DNA of 64,000 nucleotides, taken from the NCBI GenBank assembly GCA_948567375.1, contig OX419761.1, forward strand, positions 37,264,501-37,328,500. Direction: 5' to 3'. A model generated the notes under the pieces. That model was not told the DNA's origin and did not search any database. It was given only the letters and a program-made list of their open reading frames with translations. The translations under genes were made by a program, and so were the position numbers. The DNA is from Lunularia cruciata. Lineage: Eukaryota; Streptophyta; Marchantiopsida; Lunulariales; Lunulariaceae. Shown here one piece after another: positions 35,543 to 47,700 of the stretch; position 1 is the first letter of the stretch, and every line of letters begins with the position of its first letter.

Positions 35543-35551
35543 ACTAAGATC

Positions 35552-37840
35552 ACTATTCTTCTTCTACTTTTCTTTCAAAAGTGGGATTAAGATTTAAGAT
35601 TGGGCCTGTGGCCTGAAGTTCTAGGGGCAGTTCATGCGGCTTTCAGCTTTGAATCACCTCATGCCATTGTTCTTTTCATTGTAGTTTCACAGAATTTTAT
35701 ATCCTGCGATTGGCTGCTTTTAAATTGGGCTATTCACATGTACAGCTTCTTACAGAAACTAGCTTTCCAATCGTTGGGTTACCCCTTCAGAGAACGCGTA
35801 CGTAACTGTTGAACTTTACTGATATGTCCTCAATGCAGTTGCAACTCAATTCCTTGAATACTCAAGGAATCTTCTTGTATGCAAGGACAGGTTGAATCTA
35901 GAATCTACAACATGATAGATTCAAACATAGGTTGTGCAGCATGCAACAACCTGGATTTGGAATAAAAGACATGGCCTAGGACTAGCAACGAATGCCTTTT
36001 TATCCACACCAATGACAGTCGCATGTGGATTGGGAGAATCAGGTCCGATGTAATGTTCTTTCCAGCTTGAAAGCCTGAGAAACGCCTACCATTTGCTAGC
36101 ATTTATGTTCCACAGTGCATTACTGTGGTGTTGTCAACTTGGCATGTTGTCGAGGTACAATACCCGATTTTCAACATGGTCAGAGTGTTTCCCTTTTCTA
36201 GTGTTTGATGCTTAATCATGTGTGTTAGTGGAAAGGGAGTAGAACTCCTCTATCGAGTAACCTTTTGGAAATAAGGTTCTGGTAATAAGACGAACGTGGG
36301 CGGTATAGAAGAGGGACGAGTACGAGTAAAGATTTTGTGACGCTGCTTATGCCAGGGACCTCCTCTCTCCTGGAAGATAATTCATGTTTCCTTTGATATT
36401 TCGTCTATCCTGCGTTATGCAAGCAAATTTGGATTTCAACAAAATCTAATGTTTGTAGTTAAAACTTAAAGGAAAGATATCCCTCCCTATCTTGTACTTC
36501 TAACTACTCTTTGCATGTGTTAGAAAATACAGTCCCAAGGGACCTCTCGCAATAGCACATCATAAGACCCATTAAACATAATCAGAGGACTAACAAGAAA
36601 TAACGTGGTTCACTCCCTGTCCCGGAAGCTACCTCCACGGCTGAAACAGGCTCACACCAGCCTACGACACTATATTTCCATTGCATATATATATATATAT
36701 ATAAACACAGGGATAGTCACTCTGTCACTGTCTAAACTCCTGAATACAGACCTGCGTGACTTCATGAGTATTGACCACTCAAGGTATCTAGTCACTTTAA
36801 TACTCAACCTTAGAAGTGACTGAAGATATATCCGCATGATACTGTAAGGAGTTTCCATCAGTCAAGTTTTGCTCTTGCTCTTGATCAGGCAAGTCACTTA
36901 TAGCAAGCCAAACATAACAGCATGACACTCGACTAATAACTCACATTGCAAGTGTTTACCCAGTGATTTCCGGTGCAAAACATGGAACATCTCGCCTAGA
37001 ATCAGTTTAAGCTATTCCGTTATTGTGAAGAATATCTCTATTCATCGAGATAATCTGTCATCTACTTGTTTTATCTGGGCTCTTTCTGTGGGGCATATGA
37101 AGCTCCCTTAACAGATTCGTCACCTTCCTTCTGGCTTGTCACGAAGCTAGTGACATCTATGCGACCGTCACTCCCCCATTCTCTCTCCAACTGCAACCTC
37201 GTCTTCGTTGCATAAACAGTAAAGGGAGTTACACCCGAACTCATCAGACCTTTCTCTCAGTCAAAAAATAACAAGTTCCAAACCCTTCAATCGGCAAATC
37301 CTACTTCGGTTTAGATTATATCGGAGTGATTTCGCTGTCATCCCTGCAGAGCGGGTTACAAATGGTGAACATTGATTAAACAAATGGGCATCACACACTG
37401 GAAAAGTGATCCTTCCTGTGTAATGCATGAAGGCAAAATTACTCCACGACCAAGTTTAAGGTGTGTGGCATCATTGCAGGTAGGAATGATTCTTCTCCAG
37501 ACAAGACGTTGGTAATGATATATCATCATGTCCATAAATGCCTGATAATGTCAATCTTCAGCTTTCATTCTTGCAGACCTTGAAACATATTGTATCAATG
37601 AGTGGCTGGCCAATGTCTCTTTGTACTTCCATTCATAACTGTCTTCATTCTAGCAAACAAAAGATCGTATTGTGGGTACAACTAGCAAGATGAGTACGTA
37701 GAGTGTGCCTTTCAGGCAGGGGTCTCTCATGTTGTGCGAGAGCACTCCAGGTCCTTTGCAGTTTCATCATCACAGCTGGTTGTTTGTGGTTGGAAGTACG
37801 ATCATGACGTTGATCGTCGTCAGAAGTTTCATTTGCACTA
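35552..37840. other. Intergenic region with AT microsatellite
   Basis: No gene recognised. A (AT)n run lies at 36685-36703. A few short hairpins, for example TTCCTTGA/TCAAGGAA near 35852. Confidence 0.45.
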
Positions 37841-37848
37841 CGAGGTTT

Positions 37849-37929
37849 ACCTCTTGTGTTTATCTTTGTACGGCTTGATAGCGTCTTCCCATCTCTTGTT
37901 ATCCTACGCGGTCGCCTTTCCTTTCCGTT
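37849..37929 (+). mobile_element. Short SINE-like element, copy G
   Basis: 8-bp direct repeats CGAGGTTT at 37841-37848 and 37930-37937. The core holds TTTGTACGGCTTGATAGCG, TCTTCCCATC and ATCCTACGCGGTCGCC followed by a pyrimidine tail TTTCCTTTCC. Confidence 0.8.
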
Positions 37930-39367
37930 CGAGGTTTGCTGCATAAAGTGCTCTGCTAGGACTGACATGATGTTCCAGGCCGCATCTTTCTCCCCCATGT
38001 TGTGACAGTGGAAGGTAGAGCATAAAATTTATGAGTATGGTTCTAGAACGCGTGAAGACATGCGCACGGATGTTAGCACAATAAAAGTTATTTAGCGTCC
38101 GCCTGAAGCATGACATGAGAGTGTCCAAAATTCCAAATCGCACTGTCATGAACAGCAAGCAGTCAAGTAATTCGTGATGAGGAGAACGTCTAGTAGGACA
38201 AGATTTCGTATGTAACATGCGAGCCAGATACATCTTAAAACTTTGTTCGATTACGCCAAGAATATGAGAGCTGAATCCAGGTGGATTCAAAGTAGAGTAT
38301 CCAAGAGCCCAACCACACATGAGGAGTTCAACACGATAAGTTTGGCCCATCCCTGCGCGTCAACAAATCGAGATCTTATCTGACTGGAAAAAAAAGTAGT
38401 GTCAAATCGAAAGAAAGTTCACAAAACGAATAGCTTATTTTCCGCACGGACGCAGTTTCCACCACACTTTTTCCTCCTTTTCTTCACTTCTCTCCGCGTC
38501 ATCTCCTGACAGTGGCTTCAGAGTCTAGGTGTCAGTGCTCTCACTTCACCCATCAAATGGCAGGAAAGCAAAAGTTTTAGTTGCGAACGGCACGTCATGC
38601 ATTGGTACAGAGTCTCGTCAAATTGTGACGTCAGAGTAGAAGATGGAATAGCTTACGTTTCATGGCTCCTAGACGTTTCGATAAATTAATTCAAAATGAC
38701 ATGAAGATCTTTGTCGATGATGATAGCCAAAACAACCACGAGCTCAAAAAGCAGATCTGCATGGTACCGACTGGTCGAATCCAAACTCGACGGGTTTTTA
38801 CTGAAGAAGGTGGATCGATAACGCCCTGACAGACCTCAACAGGCCTCCCTCCTGCATCCTCCGCTTGCACATCCAATCGTCCTGGCGACAACGGCTCTTC
38901 CCCGGAAAACGAAGCGCGTGCTTTTGGTCGAATGACTACTCGAATCGAAGATATACTCCTATATGTATTATAGCGTCAAAAAGTCAACAGACTCTAAAGT
39001 CGATCTTCTGATTTGTCGAATTGTAACAAGAAACAAGAACTTCACTTCACATACCTACAAGTATGAGTTGCGTACCGGTAGTGAAAGCCAGTAGAATGGA
39101 TGCGTACGCAGAGATTGTAACCCAAGTATAGTGTGCTCTATATATTCAATGTGAGCCAGTTTGGCTACTTAGATTCCTCCAGTGCTTTCTTTTATAAAAC
39201 TCATGTGGAAATTGCACATCATTCTTCCACGACGATTGTCTACTTTGCAGCACAGATGGGCGGGCTCAAAGAAATGACAAGAAATTTTGTTCAACTCTGT
39301 GTTCAAACTGAGGTAAACACCTTTGTCGAATATTTTCTGTACGCGCACTGTTCAGACTGACTGGCAG

Positions 39368-39415
39368 TTGCGTTTTCTCTGGACTGTGTAGGAACTCAGT
39401 CCAGAGGAAACGCAA
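39368..39415. repeat. 19-bp-arm hairpin
   Basis: TTGCGTTTTCTCTGGACTG (39368-39386) pairs with CAGTCCAGAGGAAACGCAA (39397-39415) with one mismatch that would be a G-U pair in RNA; 10-nt loop. Confidence 0.85.
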
Positions 39416-40246
39416 TCTCTCGCCAACACTCAGCCGCCACTGCCAGCTATGACAAACGACACGTCGGATCGACCACCTGGCACCACGGTGGTACTGTTAA
39501 GTGTTTCTGCCAACTTGGGGTGCCTCTATGTGCCAAAGTTGGGGTGCTGTTAAGTCCACCTCTGACGGTTGTAGCTGTAGCTGTAGCGGTAGATCCCGGA
39601 TGGATGTTCTCTTTCACGTCGACACATGCTTGACCTCTTGACCCAATCCCATCGGGCTGGCTACCAAATATGACTGCCAGTCTTTAAACGTGTACCAGCT
39701 GGAAAGAGTTTCGCAAATAGAAGTCGCCATAAGCGTGAGATTCTGTTCAGTCACGTCACCTTTCGAGAGAGGATGCTGATGGTTCTGAGTATCAAAGATC
39801 ACTATATACACAATGTGAAGGACTTAGATTGAGAGTGGTCTCATATGCTTCCGGGGATTCTGGGTTCGAGAACTGGGCCTGCAGAGGAAGAGTTAGGCTG
39901 CGAATGGGTCTAAAAGCATGAGTTCTAAATTTGTTCGAGCAATTCGACAAAGGATTACGAGATTAGAACTTGGGAATAGATGGGATATGGACATTTGATT
40001 GGCCTTCCATACGTTTTCCTTCTGGCAATGCTTTTGTTTCTTTGCGTGTTCCGACCTGATCAACCATTTATGTAGCAAATTACGGTGACCTACACGAGAC
40101 TTTGTTCTCATTACAGCAACCCAATGATACACTCTTTCGTTCAGAATGAGAAAATAATCATTACACTCGGGTTCCTCATCGGGATGTATGCATCCTAGGT
40201 GCACAAACTCCATAAACTCATGGCAACAGAAAACGAGTGAGAGTGA

Positions 40247-40370
40247 GCGATCTTTGAGAGACGGATATTCCTGAGAGTGCTCCTGATAATGCTACTGACT
40301 TTACCTTGCGATCTTTGAGAGACGGATATTCCTGAGAGTGCTCCTGATAAAGCTACTCAAAGTCAGTAGC
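40247..40370 (+). repeat. 49-bp direct duplication with inverted tail
   Basis: Units 40247-40295 and 40308-40356 begin GCGATCTTTGAGAGACGG and differ at one base. The linker GCTACTGACTTT (40291) is also complementary to AAAGTCAGTAGC at about 40359-40370, so the second unit carries an inverted copy of the junction. Confidence 0.85.
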
Positions 40371-41773
40371 ACCAGTAATGGCCTGTCATCCTCTGGTTAG
40401 ATTCGACATAGAAACTATGTCCACGACTTGAATTAACACCTACCCCAATACTTCCTTCCCCAGATATGCATCAATAGGTATGACCCACAGTTCAGCAGTG
40501 AGTCTTCCAGGAGGCAGGAAGCTTCACCCGCTCGCTTGTGCTCGCCTGCCGATAGTCAGTATTTGAAACCCATCTACGAGTGACGAGTGTATCCACAAGT
40601 CTCAAGGACAATTGCATGCAGTGTCGGAGACTTTATGAAGCAAAACAACTGTCATGTTCAAGTTAAAGTGGGTTTCTACAAAAATGTCCCTAAAAATTAC
40701 TCATTATAGTCAAGAATAGCAACATCCATTGAAATAAGTCTGCAATTTATGTAGCAGCTCCAATGATAGATTTACAAAGCTTGCTGCCACCACCTGCACG
40801 TAAGCAAACCAAACTGATGACACTAAGTGGTGATCTACACCTCAAGGTTGCAAGGGGCTACTGAATGTCAGGATCCCAGCAGCCCTGCAAACAAATATGA
40901 CTGTTTAGTGGTACCAAATCTACTATGATCTAACTATATTTTGTTTTCGATGGTTCAGGCTATTTACTAATATAATGACATTAACTTCTATTGATGCAGT
41001 CCTGTCCATCTCCATCGTCTCTCATTTACAGAATGATTTGTTTGCTCACTTCAAGTACTCTTATTTGCCTTCTATTCAGATACCTACGTAGAGTTCAGAA
41101 GGAGTGGACCCAACATAGAGCTCAGTACTGCTCTTTGTTGAGGTCCCCAACCTTGGTTGAGGTCGCTTGCCTCCTGGTTCTTGAAGGTAGAAACGTGTGG
41201 CAAGAATGATACTCGGTTGACTTCCTCAGCGTATAGTATAAAGTTGTATCCTATATTACCCTTGTCCTGAACCCTTCTTAGCGAAACCTTTGGCTTTCAA
41301 GGATGCCATGAAAGTGTTGATGGATGTAACTGTCATGAAGAATTATCAGTAAATGCGTCCAACTGCACCTGAACACCATGACGTCATCTACGACGAGACG
41401 CGAGACGTGTTCCTTCAAGTCAGGGAAGCTCTCCTTTACTGAATCTACTTTCCTGACTCAGCTGAAAGATTACGGACTGCAATTGGGAGATCACCTCTAA
41501 GTAATCAGTAGGAGCCTGAGGGACATCTGCAAGGCGATCACATAAAGCTTCAAGTAAGCCATCCCACCATTTAAACCGAAACGCCAAGCAAACGAAATGT
41601 GAGTCCATGAAGCATGATTACCTCATTAATTGGTGCTGGGTTCTCAGACAAATGTTTATGATCAGCAAATTATACATACAGTAGATAAGGACCAGTGCAG
41701 GTGACTGCAAGTTATCGTCGACACTCGTTAGAGGAAGAAATATGAGAAAACAGAGGGTCAAATCTAAGAAGTA

Positions 41774-44700
41774 CTAACCTTGATGCCCGGTTTCAAAGTC
41801 ATCCTCGCTCACAGCAAACAAGCGATCATTGTCACGTATTGCACTTATATCCTCAATTTCAGCCCCGTCTTCAGAGAGAAGTCTCCTGGGTTGATACTGA
41901 AACCTTGCGGCTGCAAAGTACAAGAGCAGGCATTAGTTTAGCATATGTGCAGATATCTTACCTCGTGTGGATCAGTACCCCGAAGCAATCTCAGTCACCA
42001 TGTAAGAACCTTTACTAGTTCCTTCCATCAATTCTTCTAAATAACTTGTAGTCGAAAATATATATAACCAGGGAAGAAAGCGAAGAAAAGGTGGCAGTTG
42101 AGTGGATGATCAGGACCATCAGAACGGCAAATAACCAAAAAATTGCAAGCAGTAAAACCAGGAGTTATTACCAGCAAGATGAAGGAGCTCTTCCAAAGAA
42201 TTCGGCAGTAGTACCATTTTTCCAACTCTAGTCCGACTCTCTCTGCTCCGAGGGTGATACGGATAGACTGTAACTCTCTTTCTCCAAGAATCTTTGGGCC
42301 TCCCTGTCCTGGAGAGAAGCCCATTGTCTTCCTCCTTAATAGTAGTGGGCTTTTGAATCAAATGTAGGAACGAGTTGTAGCCGCTTACTCTGTCTCTCGT
42401 GTGTACGCTGGACATATTTTTATTGAGTATTGACTTGTAAACACTTCTATCCGTCTCAAATTTCGATTTCGTCTTCTCAAATCTCGAGGTGTAACTGCTT
42501 GTACTGAGCTTTTTGAATTTATCCTCACCCTCATCTGTTCCTCTCATGGCAGGGATCTCCTCTAAAAGGTTCTCAATATCATGATACTGTTCTTGTTGCG
42601 CAAGCGCCAAGGGAGTCACACCCTGACTATCGGGTATTGTCGGGTCAGCTCCATTGAACAGAAGAAACTCGACTATTTGTTTCAGATTGTGGATCACAGC
42701 CACATGAAGGGCAGTCAAACCATCGGGGCTGATAACGTTCACATCGACGCCATAGTGTATAAACTCCTGCAAAATAAGTTGGTTGCTGTCTGCAACTACT
42801 GAACAGAAGATTTTGCCAATGTTGCTGTCAGCTGAAATGCGAGCTCCATTCTCATGCAGGAGTGCTGCTGTGGACTCGTGACCGCCGAAAATTGCCTCAG
42901 ACAAAGGAAGGTTCCCATCATTATCTGCACCCAAGGTTCACCTTGTAAACAATCCTCCATAACCATCTTCTGAGGGAGAAAGGTGTAACAAAATAATGGA
43001 CCTACTCACCTCGAAAGTTGGGGTCAGAACCGTGCTCGAGAAGAAGACGTACACACTCTTCAAAACCCTTGGAAGCTGCCTCATGCTGCTCAGAAGAAAC
43101 CGAGTACAGCAAAATAAGTGAAATTAGTTCAAAAGGATTCATAAGATTTTTACAAGGACAAGACTTCCCAATACAAACCATACAAGACCAACGTGATTAT
43201 TTGCCACTCAATAAACCAAATCTCTGCAGGCAATCATCATCTATAGCCTTAAGCAGTTGAAATTAGCACACAACTCAAGGATAGTGGAAGGAGTTTAAAG
43301 TGAACTCATGATTCTTAACTTTATGGCTTGGAAACCCCGTCGGACCAGAAGAGTATCAAGTGCTAAAGTGAAGGTTTGCTTTCATATTTCCTACATTTTC
43401 CAGAAAATATAAAAACTGGGAAGTTCCAGGAAAATTTGGGGAAGATGAAATGGAAAAGACCTACCAATGGGGTCCGCCCCTTGGTGTCCCGTTTATTAGG
43501 ATCCTCCCCGAGACTCAGCTGGTGCTCCAAGAGTTGCAAGTTTCCCTGTCTTGCAATGTAATGCAGACTCAAAGAAATTTCTGCCCTACCCATCGATAGC
43601 ATTGCTTCAATCTCCTCCGACATACCTCCAAAGCGCTTGTCACTGGCATCTTTCAAGTGCTGCATACCATCAAGGCATAAGCTTTCTGAGAAACCTTTCT
43701 TAAGTAAGTTTCTACCTCACTTCTACCCACGACCCCTAATCCCAGAGAGTCTAATATTTCGTGCAAAGGCCACTACCAATACAGTACTACAATATATATA
43801 ATACTTTCAATCTGACCAGGATTACACTAATATTCACGACTCCAACACAAAGAAAACTCTCCTGTTCACAAAATGCGGTATATCCTGCCATTCGGTACAC
43901 ATTTTGCGAAGAAAATGTAACTCCAAATCATATCAATGATAATCCACGACTCGACACCATTGCAATCAATAAGGCGTGCAAGGGGCAGATGTAGACTGGG
44001 AATTTTACGGTGGACAATCAGAAGTTTCTATCAGATCGACAAACAGAGGTATGCTATTGAGAGATTCTGTTTAGGGTCAATTTCATGACAAAACTCGTGA
44101 AGGGCAGTGATTTGGTTAGGCATCAACGTTGCACTTAGTAAGACGCAAAGCAGACACGCTATTACAAAGAAAGCATCTTATGCGAAAGGAGCAAACCTGG
44201 AGCATGTTGTCAATAACTTTCTGGCCATCTTCGACATTGGCAGAAACAATGCTGAGAAACTTCACTCGGTCTAAGCGTAGCAGCTGTGTAAGTTTCAAGG
44301 TTCGGACTGTGAATGGTTGAGGAATATGACATAGCACACCTATTTCACCAACAAGATCTCCGTCTTCTAATTTCGCCAGCATCTGCAACCGAGAGAACTC
44401 ACTAATAAGAGATATTTCTCAAGAGTTGATGTCTTAAGCCAATTCTGACGGCTTGGTACGAAACCTCACAACGTCCTTCCTAAGTCTTCGGCACAGATTC
44501 TCCTCAGGTATTTCTTCCACATACCTCCTGTTCTTGATCCAGTTCAGATGATAACGAGCTAACTACACGTTTCAATTACGTTTTCTTGTCTTAAGTATTC
44601 TGTCTGGTAAGCACCCTCCCATACTATAATTCCAAAATGTCCAGCTAGAAAGAATCTATCTAGTGTCTAGTAAAGGTGTGCGTTAATACAGGTGATATGA

Positions 44701-47700
44701 TGTTGTCTCCCTCTGTGAAAGCTATCATGCAGGTAACTTCCATTCCCAGTTTAGCTGTTATAGCAATGCATGAGTGCAGGTCAACAGTTGTAATGAAGTC
44801 AACTGTTGCTCCTCGGGGAAAGACATAGCAAGAAGAGCATTGACATTTTAATTACCTCCTGGTTTCCATCCTTGACCATCAACACTTCCTGTAGCACAAG
44901 CAGGAGCGCAAGTCAGCAAATTTGCAGCAGCCAATTCGATTTGAACTATCGAGAGCTCCCAACTGCCACCTCGAATACTTCTCTTTCATCCGGATACAAA
45001 TAACGCAAGCTACAAATGGTCTACAACAACTGAATTCTGGAGGATGTCTGCAGCAACCTTCCGAGCAAGAGGCTCGCCTAAGAGAAACATAGATCGACAC
45101 AGATCAGCAAAGAGAAATAAATAAGAAGGATGTAGATAATAATAAACGAGACAGTGATGATGAGACGAGCATACTCTGTTCTTACCACTGCGCCTGAAAC
45201 GATAATATAAAATTCTGAAGGAGACTCATTGTGTATGATGACCTCTTCGTTGGGTGGATAGTATTCAGCCTTCATTTCAGTAACCTTTCCACATAAAGAG
45301 ATGTCTCGTAAGTACCGTGAATTAGCAGGTACGAAAGGCATGCACTCAGAAGGATAATATACTACGCTCTCATGACTATCTCTGACCATCCTCAAAACAT
45401 TTCAATCCTCTGCCCTTTCATTCTGTCTAAGCAAACATGCTATAAATGGCAATGGCCATCAATTGTCCTCGTGCAAATTTGCGTTCTTTCAATTTTGAAG
45501 AATTATAGGAGGAAAAATCTGCATCTTTGATTAATTAGACGACAAAAGTCTATCATCTCCCGTCAGCAAATTTCATGACTGTGACAGACTCACGGTTACC
45601 TTCAAATTGAACTTCAAGATTCCATATCGAAAAAATTCAGATGCATCAGAACCATTTCTCCAACCATCACTCAAGTCCTATTTTCACGTATAAGTAAATT
45701 CCTGATTCAATTCAACTCCGCGAAACAATCTTAAGACTACAGTACGGATCATGCAAGCTAGAGAATGTCAAAACTGATGTACATCCTCTAGAACCCATCC
45801 ACCACCCTACTGAGTAAAGTGTCATGATGATGAGGATAGACCTCATTGGCAATTGGATTTATCGAACTGGAGATGTACACAATCTTGGCAGTGACCGCAG
45901 AAAGATTTCGCCTTCAGTTGAAACTATGGGCTGTATAGAGAACTCAATCTCCGATCTGAACACTTACCACCGAATGCAAAAAATCTATGGAGGCTCCTTG
46001 AAAGAGATACACGTTTGCCACAGTTGGTAAAAACAAGTACTGTGTGATGTTTGCGCGTATTGATTTTGGCAGATTGGACATGATCTGTTGTTGTTGGAGA
46101 CTTTCTGTCTTGAATTTAAGTCGCATGTGAGCCAGCATCTGTTCCTGTAAAGATGTTGGTAGGCGATTCCTAACAGAAAAGTCCAAGATAGATTGTACGG
46201 CAATGCGCTGCAAGCAGACACCAGTCATTTTAGATGTCAGCACTGTTCTTAACTCAGCAATCCAAGACAGATGGAAACTTCGACAGGAGAAGACACGATA
46301 GCGGTAGAAAGTTAGAAATCAATGAACGGAACTCGGGCCCTACTTCCGCGTTTCAAGCAGACTCCAAGTACTTTGCAAGTGGCTGACAGTATGTGGTATA
46401 GAGCTGTGGCGGAAGTAGCATAACCAGTACGGTAGCTAATCAGCGAGAACCCACTTTGAAAACTTCACCTATGATTCCAGTAACCGCAGTACTTTGATAT
46501 CCAGGGTAAAGACTCAAATTCAATCGTAGACCGTTAGTTTTATATCTCTAGCCACATTGAGCTTTTTCCATCACAAGAAGAAGGTCAATCTACCTGGACG
46601 AGAGTCGGGTGATAGAGATGAGACTCGTTTCAAGGCTTCAGCATGTTAACACTTACGTAGTTTCTGGTGCGCCCCGTGACGTGAACAATGAGATTCGTCA
46701 TGTTGCCAATGATGTACGAGGTCAAAGCTAAATTGAAGAGCATGTAAAATATATTGTAAACCATTTCTCTGGTGTTGACAGGATGCAGATCTCCATATCC
46801 TACAGTTGTAAGAGTGGTCATCGACCAATACATAGCGGTGATATATCGGTGGAAAATAGTCTCTTCCGGAAAACTATTAAGCTGAGAACCAAACCAGGTG
46901 TTCTCCTGTTTTGATTTGGGATACCGAGCTGCTAGTAGATAGAAAAAACATCCTGCGCAATGTACAGCAAGCAAAGTGACCTGCAAAAAAATTTTCAACA
47001 TTGCACTTTAGCTAGGATCAGATATATAATGCACAACCGATCCAGAGGCAATGTGTATCCAAACGAACTGTACCCAGGGTCAAAACTGATCGTTACGGTT
47101 TTCATATTTCTCAATGTAAATCTAGCATTGGCTTTGAAAACAGTCACCAACCTTCCTTCAAAACAGAATCTCAATCAACGCCTACATTTGGTCAAAACCA
47201 TTACGTTTTGCGCAGAGATATTTTGTCATATGGGGAGAGAAAAGTCCACTTTTCATCAAACCAGTACTTACACAAGTGAATTTTATACAACGCGTCCAGA
47301 AGTAACTGAAGCGCACATCCTTTTCGATTCTGCTCAAAGCCACAACGAGCGCTTTATAACAAAAATGTAATGCAAATTTCTATTCAGCGACATCGTTTTT
47401 AACCTCCAAAGGAAACGGAGATTAAACACGATCCTCCTGACCTGTGAAACGTTTCACTTAGATTTACTGACTCAATGTTCCATGTCTGGGTGGTTGATCA
47501 TCTTAAGTGTAGCTTGACAGACTTCTTCCTGGTTAATGCAGAATATATCAAGCTTCTACTTTTCTTCGCCACAATTATGCAGCATCGGACGGTATGGCAA
47601 AGGACTCTACACCGCACCCATCCTTCGCTGTGAAGAGAAGTCAGAGTCTATGCGTGCCCCAACTTACTACTTGCTCAAGACTAGAGAGACGACCAGGATT

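Larger units (their letters stand above)
37938..41773. other. Intergenic region before the K+ channel gene
   Basis: About 3.8 kb without a recognisable gene. Holds a near-perfect 19-bp hairpin (39368-39415) and a 49-bp tandem duplication (40247-40356). The right end should contain the 3' UTR of the K+ channel gene (minus strand). Confidence 0.45.

Noticed and set aside
38691-38891. Minus-strand frame with coding-like start (RLDVQAEDAGGRPVEV)
   Set aside because: The first 40 codons look protein-like but the rest is a hydrophobic run to a stop, with no neighbours to splice to; not enough to call a gene.
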